NCBI GenBank assembly: GCA_007644065.1
Contig: VJWN01000022.1
Span: forward strand, 496,001-560,000
Direction: 5' to 3'
Length of the DNA: 64,000 bases
DNA from: Margaritispora aquatica
Taxonomy: Eukaryota > Ascomycota > Leotiomycetes > Helotiales > Discinellaceae
Both the position numbers and the translations under genes were made by a program. Below, piece by piece: positions 25,293 to 38,100 of the stretch (the first letter of the stretch is position 1; the number at the start of each line of letters is the position of its first letter). The notes beneath the pieces are model-generated. The model was not told the origin of the DNA. It was given only the letters and a program-made list of their open reading frames with translations, and did not search any database.

Positions 25293-26934
25293 TCAAATTA
25301 GTTTTAAGGAGTTGAAGACTTTCTCTCCTGAAGTGTTGAAGACAACATCAATCCACAAGAGCTCCACAAGTAGCTCTTTCATCTGTCCCCAAGATCTAAT
25401 CTCACAGCGTTCAATGCTATTCCTTAACAGCGGCATCAAGCAGCTATCCTCGCCTTCAAGGTCAAATACAGTCAGTGCACCGACGACCAGAAGCCATAAA
25501 GACAAGTCTGGTGGAACCTCCCCAGTATTCAAAGTCTGCAGGCAGCGACTATATTTCTTTCGAAGGTGAGTATAATTCATACCTAGATGGCTCCATTGCA
25601 GAAATACACTGCTTGCAAATGCTAACAGTCCAATTCTGATAACCTCATCTAAAGAGCCAGACGGCAACGATAGACCAAGAAGTCGATAGATGATCGAGGC
25701 CATGCTGTGTGAGAACATCTCAGTTGTGATCTTCTGCTTCGAGATGGCAGCCAGGTCAATAACTGCGCAGAAATCTAACATCACTTCCCAGATACGACGC
25801 AGCCTGGTGTTGACTTTGTTGAAAAAAACCTGATCGATTCGATGACTTTTTGCTGAAAAAACTTTTGTCCTGAGAAACAGTTTCAGGTCTGGGTATGGTA
25901 TAAGTGGCTCAAGCCCATCACCAGCGAAAAAGACAGGCTTAGTCCCACCACTAAGAGCGATCCCAATATCGCATCTGACAGCATTAGAAGATGATTTAGA
26001 GAAAAAGCTCAAGAAAATTAACACCACGCACCTAAAAATCTCAAGCAATAGCTTCTCGCTTCCCCCAAAACTCCCCATTCCACCTCTCATCCTCACAATC
26101 TTCGCTAAACCATCCATATGATGTCTAGCCGATACAACATCACCACTCATAAATGCATGTCCCACCAGTGTCATAATAATCGCCGCAGTCGTGAAGCTCA
26201 ACTTTAGATCCACATCATCACTTTCGAATCTTTCTCTCAAAAGCCTCAATCCCGTTGTATAATGAGAGAGATAGGGCTTCATGCATTGGGATAAGATTGC
26301 TCTTGAGTTGGCGACATCTCGTCGAGACACAACAGAGCTGAAGTAGAAGTGCGAAGCGAAGATCATGACATGCAGGAACGCGGGGTCATATGACAGCGGC
26401 ATGATCCAGGACTCGGCGCGACGATCGAAGAAGATGCATGGCTCAAGGTGTGGGAAGAGAGTTTGTTTTGCAATGGAGGACACTGTGGGTTGGATTAGCT
26501 CGTCTGGTAGAAACTGAACTCGATAGACAGAAGAACTCACGTTGAATGACTACTTCTACACTCTTTGGGTCGATTGCAATATCAGCAAATGGTATTGCAG
26601 AGAGAAATGACCCAAATTGGCGGGGTACGACTAGTTGGCCTGGAAGATACAGCGATTCTGTCGTCCTATTGACGGACTCTGTGCTTGGTTTTCTGATCGA
26701 AACTGTACTGGACCTCGAACTTCCCTTCCTCGCTTCTTGCTGCTGTGGCTCAGTCGCCTTGGAGCTGCCCTTTTTATTTCTGGGTGGTAACGATCTCCCC
26801 TTATTCTTCCCCATCATAACATGGCTTCTAATCAGCTTCCTCAAACCCGAATCCGGTTTCTCGACACCACTCGACACCACAAAATGCACGCCTCCTTTTC
26901 CAAGCGAAGACAAATCATGCACGATGCCAACCAT
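25293..26934 (-). CDS. Fungal transcription-factor-domain protein lacking a zinc cluster
   Basis: Three exons on the minus strand: 26934-26541, 26482-26032 and 25974-25293, giving 508 residues. The first ATG (26934) is used; the frame extends only 8 codons further to a TTG. The N-terminus carries HFVVSS followed by [16 protein letters not shown], an arginine-rich motif common at the start of many Pezizomycotina regulators that have a Fungal_trans_2-type regulatory domain without Zn2Cys6 cysteines. A basic Ser/Lys-rich linker follows (about 50-95). The middle ([53 protein letters not shown]) fits the helical regulatory domain. It sits next to the Dal5-like permease in the same orientation, so it may regulate that gene or the SDR beyond. 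DNA binding is not shown by sequence. Confidence 0.8.
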
Positions 26935-27506
26935 CTTGATCCGTCTATCATGAACCAATGAGTCTTGCTTGGTATCGGGGTTTTGCCTCTACTTGTAATA
27001 GTAGGATTTGGTATCCAGAAACAGAATACAATCTCGCAGAGAAAGGTAGAAATAGATGAAGAGGAAGCGGATGTCGGCGGAGATAAGACAGAGATGGATC
27101 GACAAGTGTATCAAGCGTTTGTCTCCACTCATGTTCCATAATACGCCCCTCGCTTATGTCATTGCAGCGAATGAAGAGGCAGCTTAGAACTTGAGATTGT
27201 TTGCCTATTTGGGATTAGTGCTTTTCATGGTCTAAGCGAGGTAGTTCCCCTCCTTGAATTCAACATTATATTCCATTTTTGTATCAGTCCAGTAATATAA
27301 GATGGGAACTAGTAAGAATGAATATGTATAGATAGCCCAAATTTCCACTCGAATCATTCGCAGTCCTATCTTCAAACTCGTTCATTCTTTCTCTCATAGC
27401 AACAGTGTACTTAATAATCAAACGCTCCTTCAAGTCAACGCACTCCTCACTCCAAACCCAACACCACTTCAGATATTAAAGCGTAACCGCCAACTAATCC
27501 GCAAAC
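26935..27506. other. Divergent promoter region between the regulator gene and the SDR gene
   Basis: The regulator (-) and the dehydrogenase (+) are transcribed away from this 572-bp spacer, so it can act as a shared bidirectional promoter. The last 150 bp before 27507 are C/T/A-rich as in fungal leaders. No specific operator is identified. Confidence 0.5.
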
Positions 27507-28716
27507 ATGGTCGGATCCAAAGACCTTCCTGCCTCGACGGTTCCGTTTCTCTCAGTCTTCATCAACAATCAGTTCCGCGCCACGCCTGTCTTTCCCCAGC
27601 CAGGGACATCTCTTGCTGGCAAGACAGCTATCATTACTGGGGGTAAGTCACATTGACCTACTCTAAATCTTGTCTTCTCCTATATGTTCATTGAGATTCA
27701 ACCTTGATCATACTCTTTCTCTCAAAAACGCAACACTCACTCACCACCCCTTGAAACAGGAAACACAGGCCTCGGCTACGCCGCAGCTGTCCAGCTCCTC
27801 TCTCTATCTCTGAGCACTCTCATCCTTGCCGTACGCTCTCCCACCTCCGGCGAGCGCGCAGCCAGCAGCCTCCGCGCTCTCCACCCGAAGGCCACCATTG
27901 AGGTCTGGCACCTCGACCTCGCCCTCTACAGCTCCATCACCTCCTTTGTCGAACGTCTCTATGCTTCTCCTCTACTCCCAACAATCAACTACGTCTTGCT
28001 CAACGCAGGGGTGATGAAACTCTCGTATAGTAAGAACGAGAGCACAGGACATGAAGAATGTCTGCAGATAAACTACCTATCTAATGCGCTCTTGGCGATC
28101 TTACTGTTGCCGGTCCTAAAGGCGAAGAAACCCAGAGATGCGCCAGTTCATTTGACGATCGTTAGCGCGGCGTTGACGCTGGCTGCTAAATTTCCGAATC
28201 GCGCGGCGGATCCTTTGTTCAAGGCACTCGATGATCCTGTGCAATTCCATCCGCAGGAGACATATAACACATCCAAAGTTCTTGCGCACTGTTTTCTTTG
28301 GAAATTGGTGGACTATGTCTCGGCTGACGATGTGGTCGTCAATCTCGCCGATCCGGCGTGGGTCAAGGGTACAGACTTGGTGCGAGACGCGAAGGGGCCA
28401 GCAATGAAAGCTGGTATAAAATTGTTTGGTTTGTTGGGAAGAACACCTAGAGTTGGGGCTAGCTGTTTGGTTGATGGCTTGGTAGGAAAGGGCAAAGAGT
28501 CACACGGGTGTTTCTTGATGAGTTGGCAGGCGCATCCGTAAGTCTTCTAATTGATTGATGGGTATCTTATCTTTATGCTGACTCTGTGATAGATTTACTG
28601 CTATGCTTTATAGTCCTGAGGGGAAGAAGTTGACTGATCGTGTTTGGAAGGAGACTCTTGCTGAATTTGAGTTTGCTGGTGTTCGTGCGATCCTGGAGAA
28701 CATGAAAAGGATGTGA
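27507..28716 (+). CDS. Short-chain dehydrogenase/reductase (retinol dehydrogenase/WWOX-like type)
   Basis: Three exons: 27507-27642, 27760-28537 and 28593-28716, 345 residues, with GTAAGT donors. The NAD(P)-binding motif TGGNTGLG (residues 44-51) is assembled across the first intron. LNAGVM and the catalytic Tyr/Lys pair in YNTSK follow in the expected order. The size (about 345) and the N-terminal extension FINNQFRATPVFPQPG are typical of fungal short-chain dehydrogenases resembling retinol or WW-domain oxidoreductases. It should catalyse an NAD(P)-dependent alcohol/carbonyl reaction; substrate unknown. The neighbours (permease, regulators, FAD oxidase) make a pathway role plausible. Confidence 0.9.
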
Positions 28717-29118
28717 GAGTTTGATGAAATTTGGTGATGGAGATTAACGTGATATAAGTTCTGTGAGAGTATACAATTTCTGGGAGGGTGTGGAGTTTTA
28801 TGTAGACTTGATAGAGTAGATAATGAGGCAATATGAGTGGACACTTGCCATACCATTCTGATTAACGAAACTTAAACATCCGCAAATACTTCTTATCAAG
28901 CAAGCCGAAAGAACAGACATAAAGAGAGCTAATTAGTAGAGACAGAACTTCCTAGTAACATGCAATGGATATTATCATTATTATTATTTGTTCTGTGTCC
29001 TACACAGTATGGATCTTACCGGGCATTGGATTATACCACCTCCTTCGATACCATTTCTCGTCCGACCTTTGGTTCAAAATTACTTTCGGATTCTGAATTT
29101 CTGAACAAAGTAAGCATT
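28717..29118. other. Convergent spacer
   Basis: It lies between the 3' ends of the SDR (+) and the FAD oxidase (-). It is AT-rich, including a TTATTATTATT run near 28977, and has no gene. Confidence 0.4.
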
Positions 29119-30648
29119 TCAGAAGCAAAGAAATTTAGAAGCCTTTTTCCCCACCGCCGTCTTCTCCTTCTCCTTCATCCCAAGCGGCCTGACGCTTTGC
29201 GGGTTATTGAAAACATCGGTCGGGTCAACATCCAATTTGATCTTCTCAAGCCTTGGTAAATTCGTCCTCCAGTATGCTTCTTGTCCATTTACCAGCTCCG
29301 GATCGACATAACCAGCATAGGCTCCAAAATCCAAACCATTAGGCATGTTCTCTTGTATCATCACGTTCAGTCCAGATAGGAAATCTTTGGTGCTTTTCAA
29401 GAGCTTGGGAATGCCAACAGCATATGTCTGCATATAGAACAAAACATCTCGGTGGGCATATGCAGTTGCGTCTTGTGCGACATCGTTCACTGCTCCGCCT
29501 TCAAGGTCGAATATCACAAACCACAAAGCAGTGCCTTTAGGCTTTTTATCCAGGTATGCGAGGAACTTGTCAATTGCTTCATCTGGAATGAGGGTGCACC
29601 CATTAAATGCCAATGATTTGGTATACATGGGTGCTGAGATCCCACCTCCGATTTGAAGCGCAACAGTCTCTGCCCAGTGTGCAACAGTTGCGATCCAATC
29701 TTTGATCACAATGGTCTTGGAATCTTGGTTACCCGGGAAGTTACTGGCTATATCAATAGCGTCATATTCTTTCTTGGTTCCAAAGTATGTACCCGAGATC
29801 ACCATTCCCAACGCAGTGAAAACCACTTCACTTGTGAAATTTCTCGTGAGCTCCTTGTCAGACACGAACTTTTGCCATGCTTTGAAAGTCGGCGCCATGT
29901 CAGCGTACGAGCCTGGCGTCCACGAGAATGAGAATTGAACACATTCGCCCGGCTCTTTCTCTGTGCGGAACACAAACTCGGTCACGATCCCAAAGCTGGC
30001 TCCTGCTCCTTTGATGGCGAAGAAAATATCTGAATTCTCAGCCGTCGAGCAGCGTTTGATAGATCCATCCGCAAGTACGACTTCGACTTCCTCGATGTGG
30101 TCGAGAGTGGCACCCCACATGCGTGACGTTGGTCCAAGGCCACCAATGGTCGCATGTCCGCCAACACCAACTTGAGGACAGGTTCCGTGTGATATCGCTC
30201 GGCCGCCAGCGTCATGTAGACGCTTGGTGAGATCGCCGAGCAGAGTGCCACCACCGACAGTCGCCCTCCAGGTGTTATGATCCATTTCAAATCGTTGGAA
30301 GTGCTTCAAGTCAATCACAATTGCGCCATCCACACCTCCCAGACCTAATAGTCTTTAGCAAGTGGCCATGTAGGAGAGTTGTAGGCACTTACAGTAATTC
30401 GCATAGCTATGGCCCCCACTCCTCGGTTGTACCTTGAGACCAGCATCAGTAGCGCACTTGATGATGGCGGCTACTTGTTGTGGAGTCTTAGGATAAGTGA
30501 CTGCAGACGGCTTGACTGGCCTAGCCAAGTTGTAGAGTTTGACGTCTTGAATTTTGTACAGAGGATCTCCCGGGAAAGCACAAAGCTTGTCGTCTCCATC
30601 AACAGCTATCCTGACTGCCTTAGCGAGTGCGCTCTGAGAAGAACCCAT
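29119..30648 (-). CDS. FAD-linked oxidase of the berberine bridge/glucooligosaccharide oxidase family
   Basis: Two exons on the minus strand: 30648-30393 and 30344-29119, joined over a 48-nt intron; 493 residues. The FAD_binding_4 domain shows SGGHSY (His80, expected 8-alpha attachment of FAD) and GTCPQVGVGGHATIGGLG (Cys141, expected 6-S-cysteinyl bond), so bicovalent flavin is likely. The C-terminal BBE motif appears as WRTNLPRLEKIKLDVDPTDVFNNPQSV. These flavoproteins oxidise carbohydrates, alkaloids or other secondary metabolites and make hydrogen peroxide. There is no clear signal peptide (MGSSQSALAKAVRIAVDGDD), unlike secreted oligosaccharide oxidases, so an intracellular biosynthetic role is more likely. 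The final residues (EKEKTAVGKKASKFLCF) are unusually basic. Confidence 0.9.
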
Positions 30649-31684
30649 GATTACAGCTGTAATTGTTTATGGTAATGTGATGATAATTGGAGTTTAGGTA
30701 AGGAACAACAGAGAATCGAGGTAAAGATCTGCATCTTTGTTGTCTCTCAGGGAAAGCACGGTGGGCGCCAGCGTTGGTGGCTGATCCACGTTGTTGGGCT
30801 GCAGCTTCTTTCTTTTGGGACATCTTCAATGTAAATCTGAATCATACCCAATAGTTCCTACAATATCATGGACGACCAAGTGACCAAACTTCCACACCCA
30901 CCATTGATTATAGCCGAGAATATATATGCATGGTATAGCAAGCTAGTCTCAATTGGTAATTGTTGACACACCACGAGGACCTGAAGATGGGCGTGCGTCG
31001 AATCAGACTGGTGAGACATTACTAGAATATTGAAACATTTCCATGCCGTGTTGGTGGAAGGCTGAAAATTTACGCCGATGCGCTTCTTTTGGAATTTGGA
31101 CGAATTGAGACAGAATTAACGCGTCCATCGCTGGGCTTCAACATTTTGTCCTGTGCAACGCGACAAATACGAGGCATGGCGACGGCTGAAAATTCTTAAC
31201 GAAGTTGAGAAAATGCACCATGGTGAAAACTGGTCGTGAATTGAGTTCCTCACACGGAAGGGAATTCTTTTTTTAGGGCTAGAATGCTTAAGAAATGTCT
31301 GAGAACTCGTCCCAAAGATCTGGGTAGCTAGGCGAAAGTTGAGCACTTGATCAAACAAATATGTGACAGTGCCCTATTCAATAAGAATATGATTGTGCGT
31401 CTAGAAGCTCAATAGAGCAATTTAAAAAGGTCATTATCACGAAAAGTGTAAATAGATGACATCCAGAGAATCTTAATAAGTGCTAATCTTCGCACTACTG
31501 TTCGATATGCAGACCATTGCGTTGGTCAATACTGATTAATCTTCACATGATGCGGCCTGCTAATGCGCGATGAGTGTATCGTTAGGAGCCATTTCACGCC
31601 ATCTCCATATCACCTACAGAGTCAAAGGATATCATGAGTGTTCTTGTTATTTCTCTGCGCCCTGGGTATAATGCAACCATAAAC
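30649..31684. other. Intergenic region upstream of the FAD oxidase
   Basis: The first part (to about 30950) is the promoter of the oxidase, with a TATATATA-like run near 30920. The rest is the 3' flank of the Zn2Cys6 gene. Short frames on the minus strand near 30620-30830 and 31116-31358 have no recognisable content. Confidence 0.4.
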
Positions 31685-33545
31685 TTACCACTCTATCTCT
31701 GTCTCTTTCCAGCTCCACCCTGAGCTACCATCGTCACCTACAAAGTCCATCCGACACCTCACCTTTGCTCTTCTCGAATCTCCAGCATCCCATTCCACCA
31801 CAGGTCCCCATGCCCTGCTTGTCTCCTCTGAACACCCGCTCTTGGATACTAGTCCCAGGGACATAGTGGCCAGCTCACCTCCCACCCACTCTTCTCCTAT
31901 CACGTCCTCCTCGACGACTCCATACCAATCACCAAATGTGGGGTCAGAAGAACTCTTCCGCGACGATGAGAAAGAAGCTTCTTCAAGCTCTAACATCCAG
32001 GCACCAATCTTTCCAGATAGAATCGAGTCGTACATCCATTCTCTGCGATGTGAAGATAGAAGGAGATCTATAGCTTGGCGTCGGAGAGTGAATGATCGGC
32101 ATTTTGTAGCGACAAGAGAGAGAGCTGCTATGACACGGACGTCGAAGCTGAAAATTTCGCCTTCTATGTTGAATTAGCCAGACTACTCTATAACGGGGAA
32201 GTAGAGGTGAACTGACCATTAAGGGTAGGGTTCATCATTGTTTCGTACTCCAGAGCTTCTTTGCACAATTCGAGCAAGAAGGTGAATTCAGGAAGGACAT
32301 CGACAGTCGTTGAGCCAGATGTGCCAAGACCCGAAGCAAGGCGTATCAACAGCACTGCTGAAGGCAGCTTCAATGCTTCTGTTCTTCTCAAAGGGTGACT
32401 TGCAAAGTCGCTGATCGTTGTTTGAACGAGTATGTCGAGAAGGGAATTCAAATGACGAAGCGTATCTATGAAGATGTCTCGTTCTTGAACTATCGTAGAA
32501 GGGATTTCATGAAATGGCACACTCTGATAAGTCGTCGTTCGATAGAAAAGATCGTATCCTTCCCAGATGATTTGATTTCTCAAAGAAAGTGCGTCATCTA
32601 TGCTGATAAACTGCAAGGGGAAGTTGAAGACCGGATTTTGGGGCTTCAATGTTGCATATGATCGATTTGCCTCTGTCCCCATGGCACAGAAAGACTCCAT
32701 GTCCAAACGTAGGAACATGCCAGCAATTCGACCGTGATCTTGTCCTTGGGATGCTGATTTACTGAACAACATCTGCATCGACTTACATAGAACTTCTCGC
32801 CCGTAGCTGACGTGTTGTAGTGCGAAGCCACCATTTCCAATGAAATTGTCGAAAAATGCGAGCACAATGCACGAAATCAAAGTCGCCCTCACATCGTCGT
32901 CCCCTTCTTTCTCTGAAGCTGGTATCGAATGTCGCAGGCCTTCAATCGCTTTCTGGTATTGGCGAAGTGCAAAGTCTCGATGCGGGCAGTGCGCTGGACT
33001 AAGTCGATAAACCCCAGATAAAGCTTTCTGGGTGCTCTTAGACAATGCGCCGATTGCTACGAGAGCATGCCGGACCGAGTATGTCAAATGACTCTCCTGA
33101 AGAGCTATACCACCCCAAAAGAAGGAGTCATGGCGTGGTAGTTGATTTGACACCTCATCAACGAAAGTGTGAAAGTATCGACGTTCCAGGTCATCTAACT
33201 CGATGAGCTTGTGAATGGAAGGAGCCGGCGAAGGGGTGAAAGAAGATTTTCGAGGAAGAATAGGTGCGAATGATAGCTCTGGTGGGCTTGTTGTTTGAGA
33301 CACAGGCTTGTTGAGGTGCCGATACCCATCACATTGCCATCCTGACTTTGTGCATCGAAGACAGCACGGGCGTTCTTCCCCGCATTTTAATCTTCTTATT
33401 CTGAGAAACTAACAGTTAGTAGGAACCCAAAGTGCTAGAAGTGGTCAGCAACATACTTGCAAGTAACACAACCTGTTTTCGACCTTGGTGTTGCGGCTCG
33501 TTTCCTGCGACTTGTAGATTGGGTACTGACAAATGACTCAGTCAT
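31685..33545 (-). CDS. Zn2Cys6 transcription factor
   Basis: Three exons on the minus strand: 33545-33457, 33400-32217 and 32163-31685, giving 583 residues. The zinc cluster is C26-X2-C29-X6-C36-X6-C43-X2-C46-X6-C53, followed by a basic start RSKTGC; the first intron splits it, as is common. The rest fits the fungal regulatory domain (DLERRYFHTFVDEVSNQLP, DDVRATLISCIVLAFFDNF, then FSFDVRVIAALSLVATKCRS). The second intron (32164-32216) was placed because it joins two otherwise separate frames into a continuous domain. The last codon (TGG) overlaps a GTAAGT, so a further tiny exon cannot be excluded. This is the likely pathway regulator of the 23-33 kb gene group, though targets are inference. 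Confidence 0.88.
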
Positions 33546-34842
33546 TATGAAAGAAAAGTGCCTAACAGACGCTTAATGAAAATCGATGAATGAAGACGGG
33601 TTGGAAACCAACTAGTTATGGGATTTGGCATGACCGGCAAACGGGATTCAGGAGTGGATTCGAAGCGGAAGCGAAAGATGTCAGGGGGCGGAAGTATCGC
33701 CATTCTCGGTAGGGCTCCCAGTGGCTCTGTACCTTGTATATTACCTTGTCATTATAACGGCTCTCTGATCAGCAAACAAACAGGGTGGATAAGATTGTAA
33801 AACAGGTACGAGTGAACCAATGTTGAGGGCCCAGTGTCGAAAATCCGACCATCCATTTAATAATCCCAAAGGTGCTTAGCTTGAAAGTGTGACAGCTGAA
33901 CGTGGACAACGATCTTCTGAGCGAACCACAGTCCAAAAGACCAACCAGGTGCTCAAAACCTATCCTTGACATACAACATTGTGCATACCTCTCCCTCGGC
34001 GCAGCAGCTTGGTAGGACGAGAGGAGCTTGACAAGGCAAAAGAACTGTCTGGTAAGGCTGAACGAAAGTGGACCAGAAATAGCTCGCCTGACAAACAAAG
34101 CTCCCAATTCTTACCAAGCATGCAAACATGCAAGGCTACCCAGTCTCAGACCAATCCATATCGAGTTTCTTTCCATGAAAATGCGGAGATGCCTTGCATT
34201 GATTAGAGGTGTACCTGTTGGGTGATTTGGCGCTGACAAGATCAAGGGCGGAGAAGAGCTGCATTAATTCCTGTGCCGCAATTTGCAAGAGGACCGAGTA
34301 CAACGTATTCGTATGAACGGACATAATGAACGGACATTTCGGTTGATAGGTGAAGGATGATTTTATACCTACTTGGACGATAAATAATCAAGACTTTTAA
34401 GTGCTCTAGAAGCTTTGGAACGAAACCTATATATACACATATTTACATGAGTACCTTAGCTATCGTAGGTGCAGTAGCTAAGGTCAAACTTGCTTTGGAT
34501 AAGGTAAGGTAAGGTAGAGTAGAGCACTTTAGATATTAGTAATATCAAGGAACGGATATATTCTTCTTTGGGTAATTTAAGGTGCCTCAATGTCCGATGC
34601 GAGGCAATACTTTAAGCTCCACATAAAAACTCTTGTCTTTCCCGTCTCCTCCGTCAATCATGTGACCAGGCGACGGGGCACCATTTTGCAAATGGATTTT
34701 CTGGCACGAATGCGCATCATTCTACGTCCTACACACCAACACTTCCACCACAACGACCTCCAGCGAGCACGAGCAGTATTTATTTTGACGTTTCACGAAA
34801 CATATCAATACCCTTTTCTACTTTCATCTACAAGTCTACAAG
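33546..34842. other. Divergent intergenic region
   Basis: Promoters of the Zn2Cys6 gene (-) and DPH3 (+). It contains a GGTAAGGTA-type short repeat near 34497-34515 and AT-rich sequence near 34370-34560. The frames seen (33769-34107 minus, 33979-34225 plus) lack domain content. Nothing else is supportable. Confidence 0.4.
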
Positions 34843-35165
34843 ATGGCGGAAAACATCTACGACGAGATTGAGATTGAGGACATGACGTATGATCCTGCAA
34901 GAGAAATTTACCACTACCCGTGCCCTTGTGGCGATCGTTTCGAAATTGCTATCGCGGACTTGCGCGATAACGAGGACATTGCTGTGTGCCCTAGCTGTAG
35001 TTTGATGATCAGAGTCATATACGAAGTGGTAAGATCTGCAAAAGGAAGGACGCGAGTTCTAAAGCTATTGAGCTGACAAGTGTGATTCTGCAGGATGCCC
35101 TTCCAAAGCCTGAGGAAGCGACAGCTACCACGCAAGACAAAGTCCAAGTTCCAGTTGCAGCCTGA
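34843..35165 (+). CDS. DPH3: Diphthamide biosynthesis protein 3 (CSL zinc finger)
   Basis: Two exons, 34843-35028 and 35094-35165, give 85 residues, the normal size of Dph3/Kti11. The start [17 protein letters not shown], the zinc pairs in [11 protein letters not shown] and [13 protein letters not shown] (which includes the CSL triplet) define the family. The short second exon encodes the variable acidic/Ala-rich tail. Dph3 is a small iron/zinc protein that donates electrons to Dph1-Dph2 in diphthamide formation on elongation factor 2 and, with Elongator, supports tRNA wobble-uridine modification. It acts in the cytosol. A housekeeping gene unrelated to its metabolic neighbours. Confidence 0.96.
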
Positions 35166-38100
35166 ATTTGTTGGCAAGCATCGTCAAGAGCTCTATCCAG
35201 CAAGTAAATGGTGTTTCGGTTCCCCACCTGCGAACCCGAACATGTCCCATGAAACCTGTGACAACTGCACACCCCTCAGGGGCGGGATAATGCATGCTGC
35301 GTGCGCTTAAATGGTAACATCCGGCGGAAGAATACGAATCGGGAGAAAGACTGTCCGTAGCAATGGCTGACGAGATACTCGCGCAGATATCTCGAGTCAA
35401 GTAAGCGCCTGGCGGGACAGTCTTCCTGTGCTAGATTGTGTGTGCCACGTCAAGATCCAAGTTACTTAGTTTGGAATTTCCAAACGCCAGGCGGCTATAC
35501 AATTTCCAATAGAAAATCACACTGAGTGTCCTGTCATTACCACCTATCTGGTCCACTTGTCTGCTACCTAAGTGATTCATTTGTCATTTTAGCCGCTGAC
35601 CCTCGCCGGATTATCTGCTCTCACCGCCAACGTCACAAGCACAAAGCAAAGATGGCAACTTGATTTGATGCTTGGCCTGTCTTTCCTGCATTCCACCCTG
35701 TCACTAATCCCGCCATTTGACGTCAAACTTTCTTCCTGGTTAATATCCGAGCCTAATCTTTATTTCTTGATATCCATGCAGTTTATGCTGGTCATGCGAG
35801 TATCATGATTAAAGCAGGAACACTACCGAGTCTTTCCCTTTGGCCCCCAATAACTCGATTGGCCTATCAGCACTTGAAGCGGCCATAGAGCGATTCTTTC
35901 AAAACAATACTCCACATTATTACCAGTAACGAAAAGTTGCTCGAGACACTACCATTTTAGGGCATCATACCTTAGCTAAGCCGAACCCGAGAGATGCTCT
36001 TCATTCTCCACTTCCTCTACGGAGGTATCAAATACGAATGGCCGGCTAGCTCACTCTGTCAAAGTCTCCGAAATGCTGAGGGTGAACCACTTCTAACTGG
36101 CTAATATTTACGAGATTCAGCTGCAGCTCGGGGGGATCTCCATTAGGAAGGAGTTGCGCTTATCCTCATCCCAGTTTTTAGAAAGAAGCTTCAGAGGAGA
36201 AAAACGTTGTCAGATGTTCTCGGCCAAAGAGGATCACTTCGTCGTTCAAGGAGCCTATCAAAGGCCTGAAGATTGACATGGAATATTTCTTGGACTGTTT
36301 GGGAGTCACGTTTCTGGCACGATGTCTCTGGGATCATGTGAACCAGGATATGAAATGATTCGCTTTCGCAAGGTGACAAGTGCGAGCGGCTTACATTTAA
36401 CGGTGTCGCTTCTTGACGTTCCCCCGAGATCTCTTGTTCATCTTCTGGAAGACGGGAGCATTGTCATATGCCCATGTCACAGAGGTACGCCTGAATTCAA
36501 CCTTACAACAAGGCGAGAACTGCTGCCGCAGTGACCAATCCCATGAAGATACTCGTACTTCGTACAGATCAACATCACTCACTGCAAGAGCACAAACTGC
36601 ATGCTTGCAAGATGTTTTGTTGTCAGAGTGACATATCAAATCCTAACGTGGGGATTCTGACAAAGATCGACACGGGGCAACTGAAAACACACCAGAATCT
36701 GCAGCCTTTGATGACTGAAGACTATCTTTGGACTTTGGGAGCATTGTTGCGAAATTGAACAGGACGTTGCGTGCCAATGTCGCACTGCAGAGAATTGCAA
36801 TATCAAAACAAACGCCAGCCCGAGGCCTCCGAGTACAGTACTGCGAGAGTAGCTTGCGCACACGACTTAGCCGGTTGCGTTGTCAAATTGAGGCTGGTGT
36901 GACAGGGAATTCTTCTGCCTTAAATCGGACGAAATCGGACGATCTCCTACTCAGGATACATACATCTCGAAATCTAGTGGGCCCTACAGTGATGCTGCCA
37001 CGCATCCGTTCTCGCAAGACGAATAGATGTTTGCCTGCGGCAAGCATCAATGTTAATCCTCAGAGACCTAAATATCTCGATCTCCGGATTTGGGAATCCG
37101 CAACTCCGTAATGAGAACATTAACCTAGAGCTTGTAAAGTAAACTATGTCGTGCAGCCGCTGAGTAAGACTGCTCGGGCAATCCTTTCTCTCTATTCATT
37201 TTGGTATACACATTTCTTCTCATTCAATATTCTCACTCAGTTGATTCCGTCGTGGAAGACTATTTCAAATATGCTCGTCTGAGGTTCAGATTAAGCGTAT
37301 TCAAATTGGCTAAGAACATTTGGGCCATCCAACAAGCTGACTGTAGGGGGTGTTCACAACGGTGGGTGGTCAGAAATTCATCAAACATACTCTTTCCTCG
37401 TCAGGGGTCGGTTGTGGAGAAAAGCCCGAGCCGTTGTAGCTGCTAACTAGCGTCGCACTTTATGGCATAGCTAGTATCTTATATTGCATTGGAGAGGGTG
37501 GCAGTGTTCGGGTCATCAGTTCGATCTTTCTTTAAAGGTGTCGCGGTTTTCAGGTATGCAAGCAATGTGTTCGGCTGTATGAGGATTGAAAGAGGAAGGT
37601 TGATAATTAGCATGTAGAGATTGTGGAAACATGAACTTTTGATCTCGAGAACAATTGCGGGTGATTTGCCTGCCAAATTTAACATTCCCCCTATCTTGAG
37701 TTTTCTCTTGAATAGATATTTCATTTCATTCTCTCTTGCTACCAGGACCCAAGTCACAGAAAAACTTCTTGTGGGGACTTCAACGAAGGACACTTAGTCT
37801 TCTCTTTCAATAAACGGGCTTTCTCGGACCTAGATTGGTGTTCCTTTGACAAAGGCAACAGACTATACGTGTAAGAGTTGTTGATCTTCCACCTTTCCTA
37901 TGATTAGGGCAGAAGTCCTTAGATCGAAACATCGGCCTTTAAATTCTCTTCTACAGGTTTTATATCTCATGAATTAGCAGATACAGATGTATTTAACCTA
38001 TGGCCGTGGTACGTGCATCCAAGTGATGTATAACTGTGTAAGTGAGTATTCTTCGTAACGATGCAGGGTGAATCTGATATCCAGGACGATATCGAGTAAT

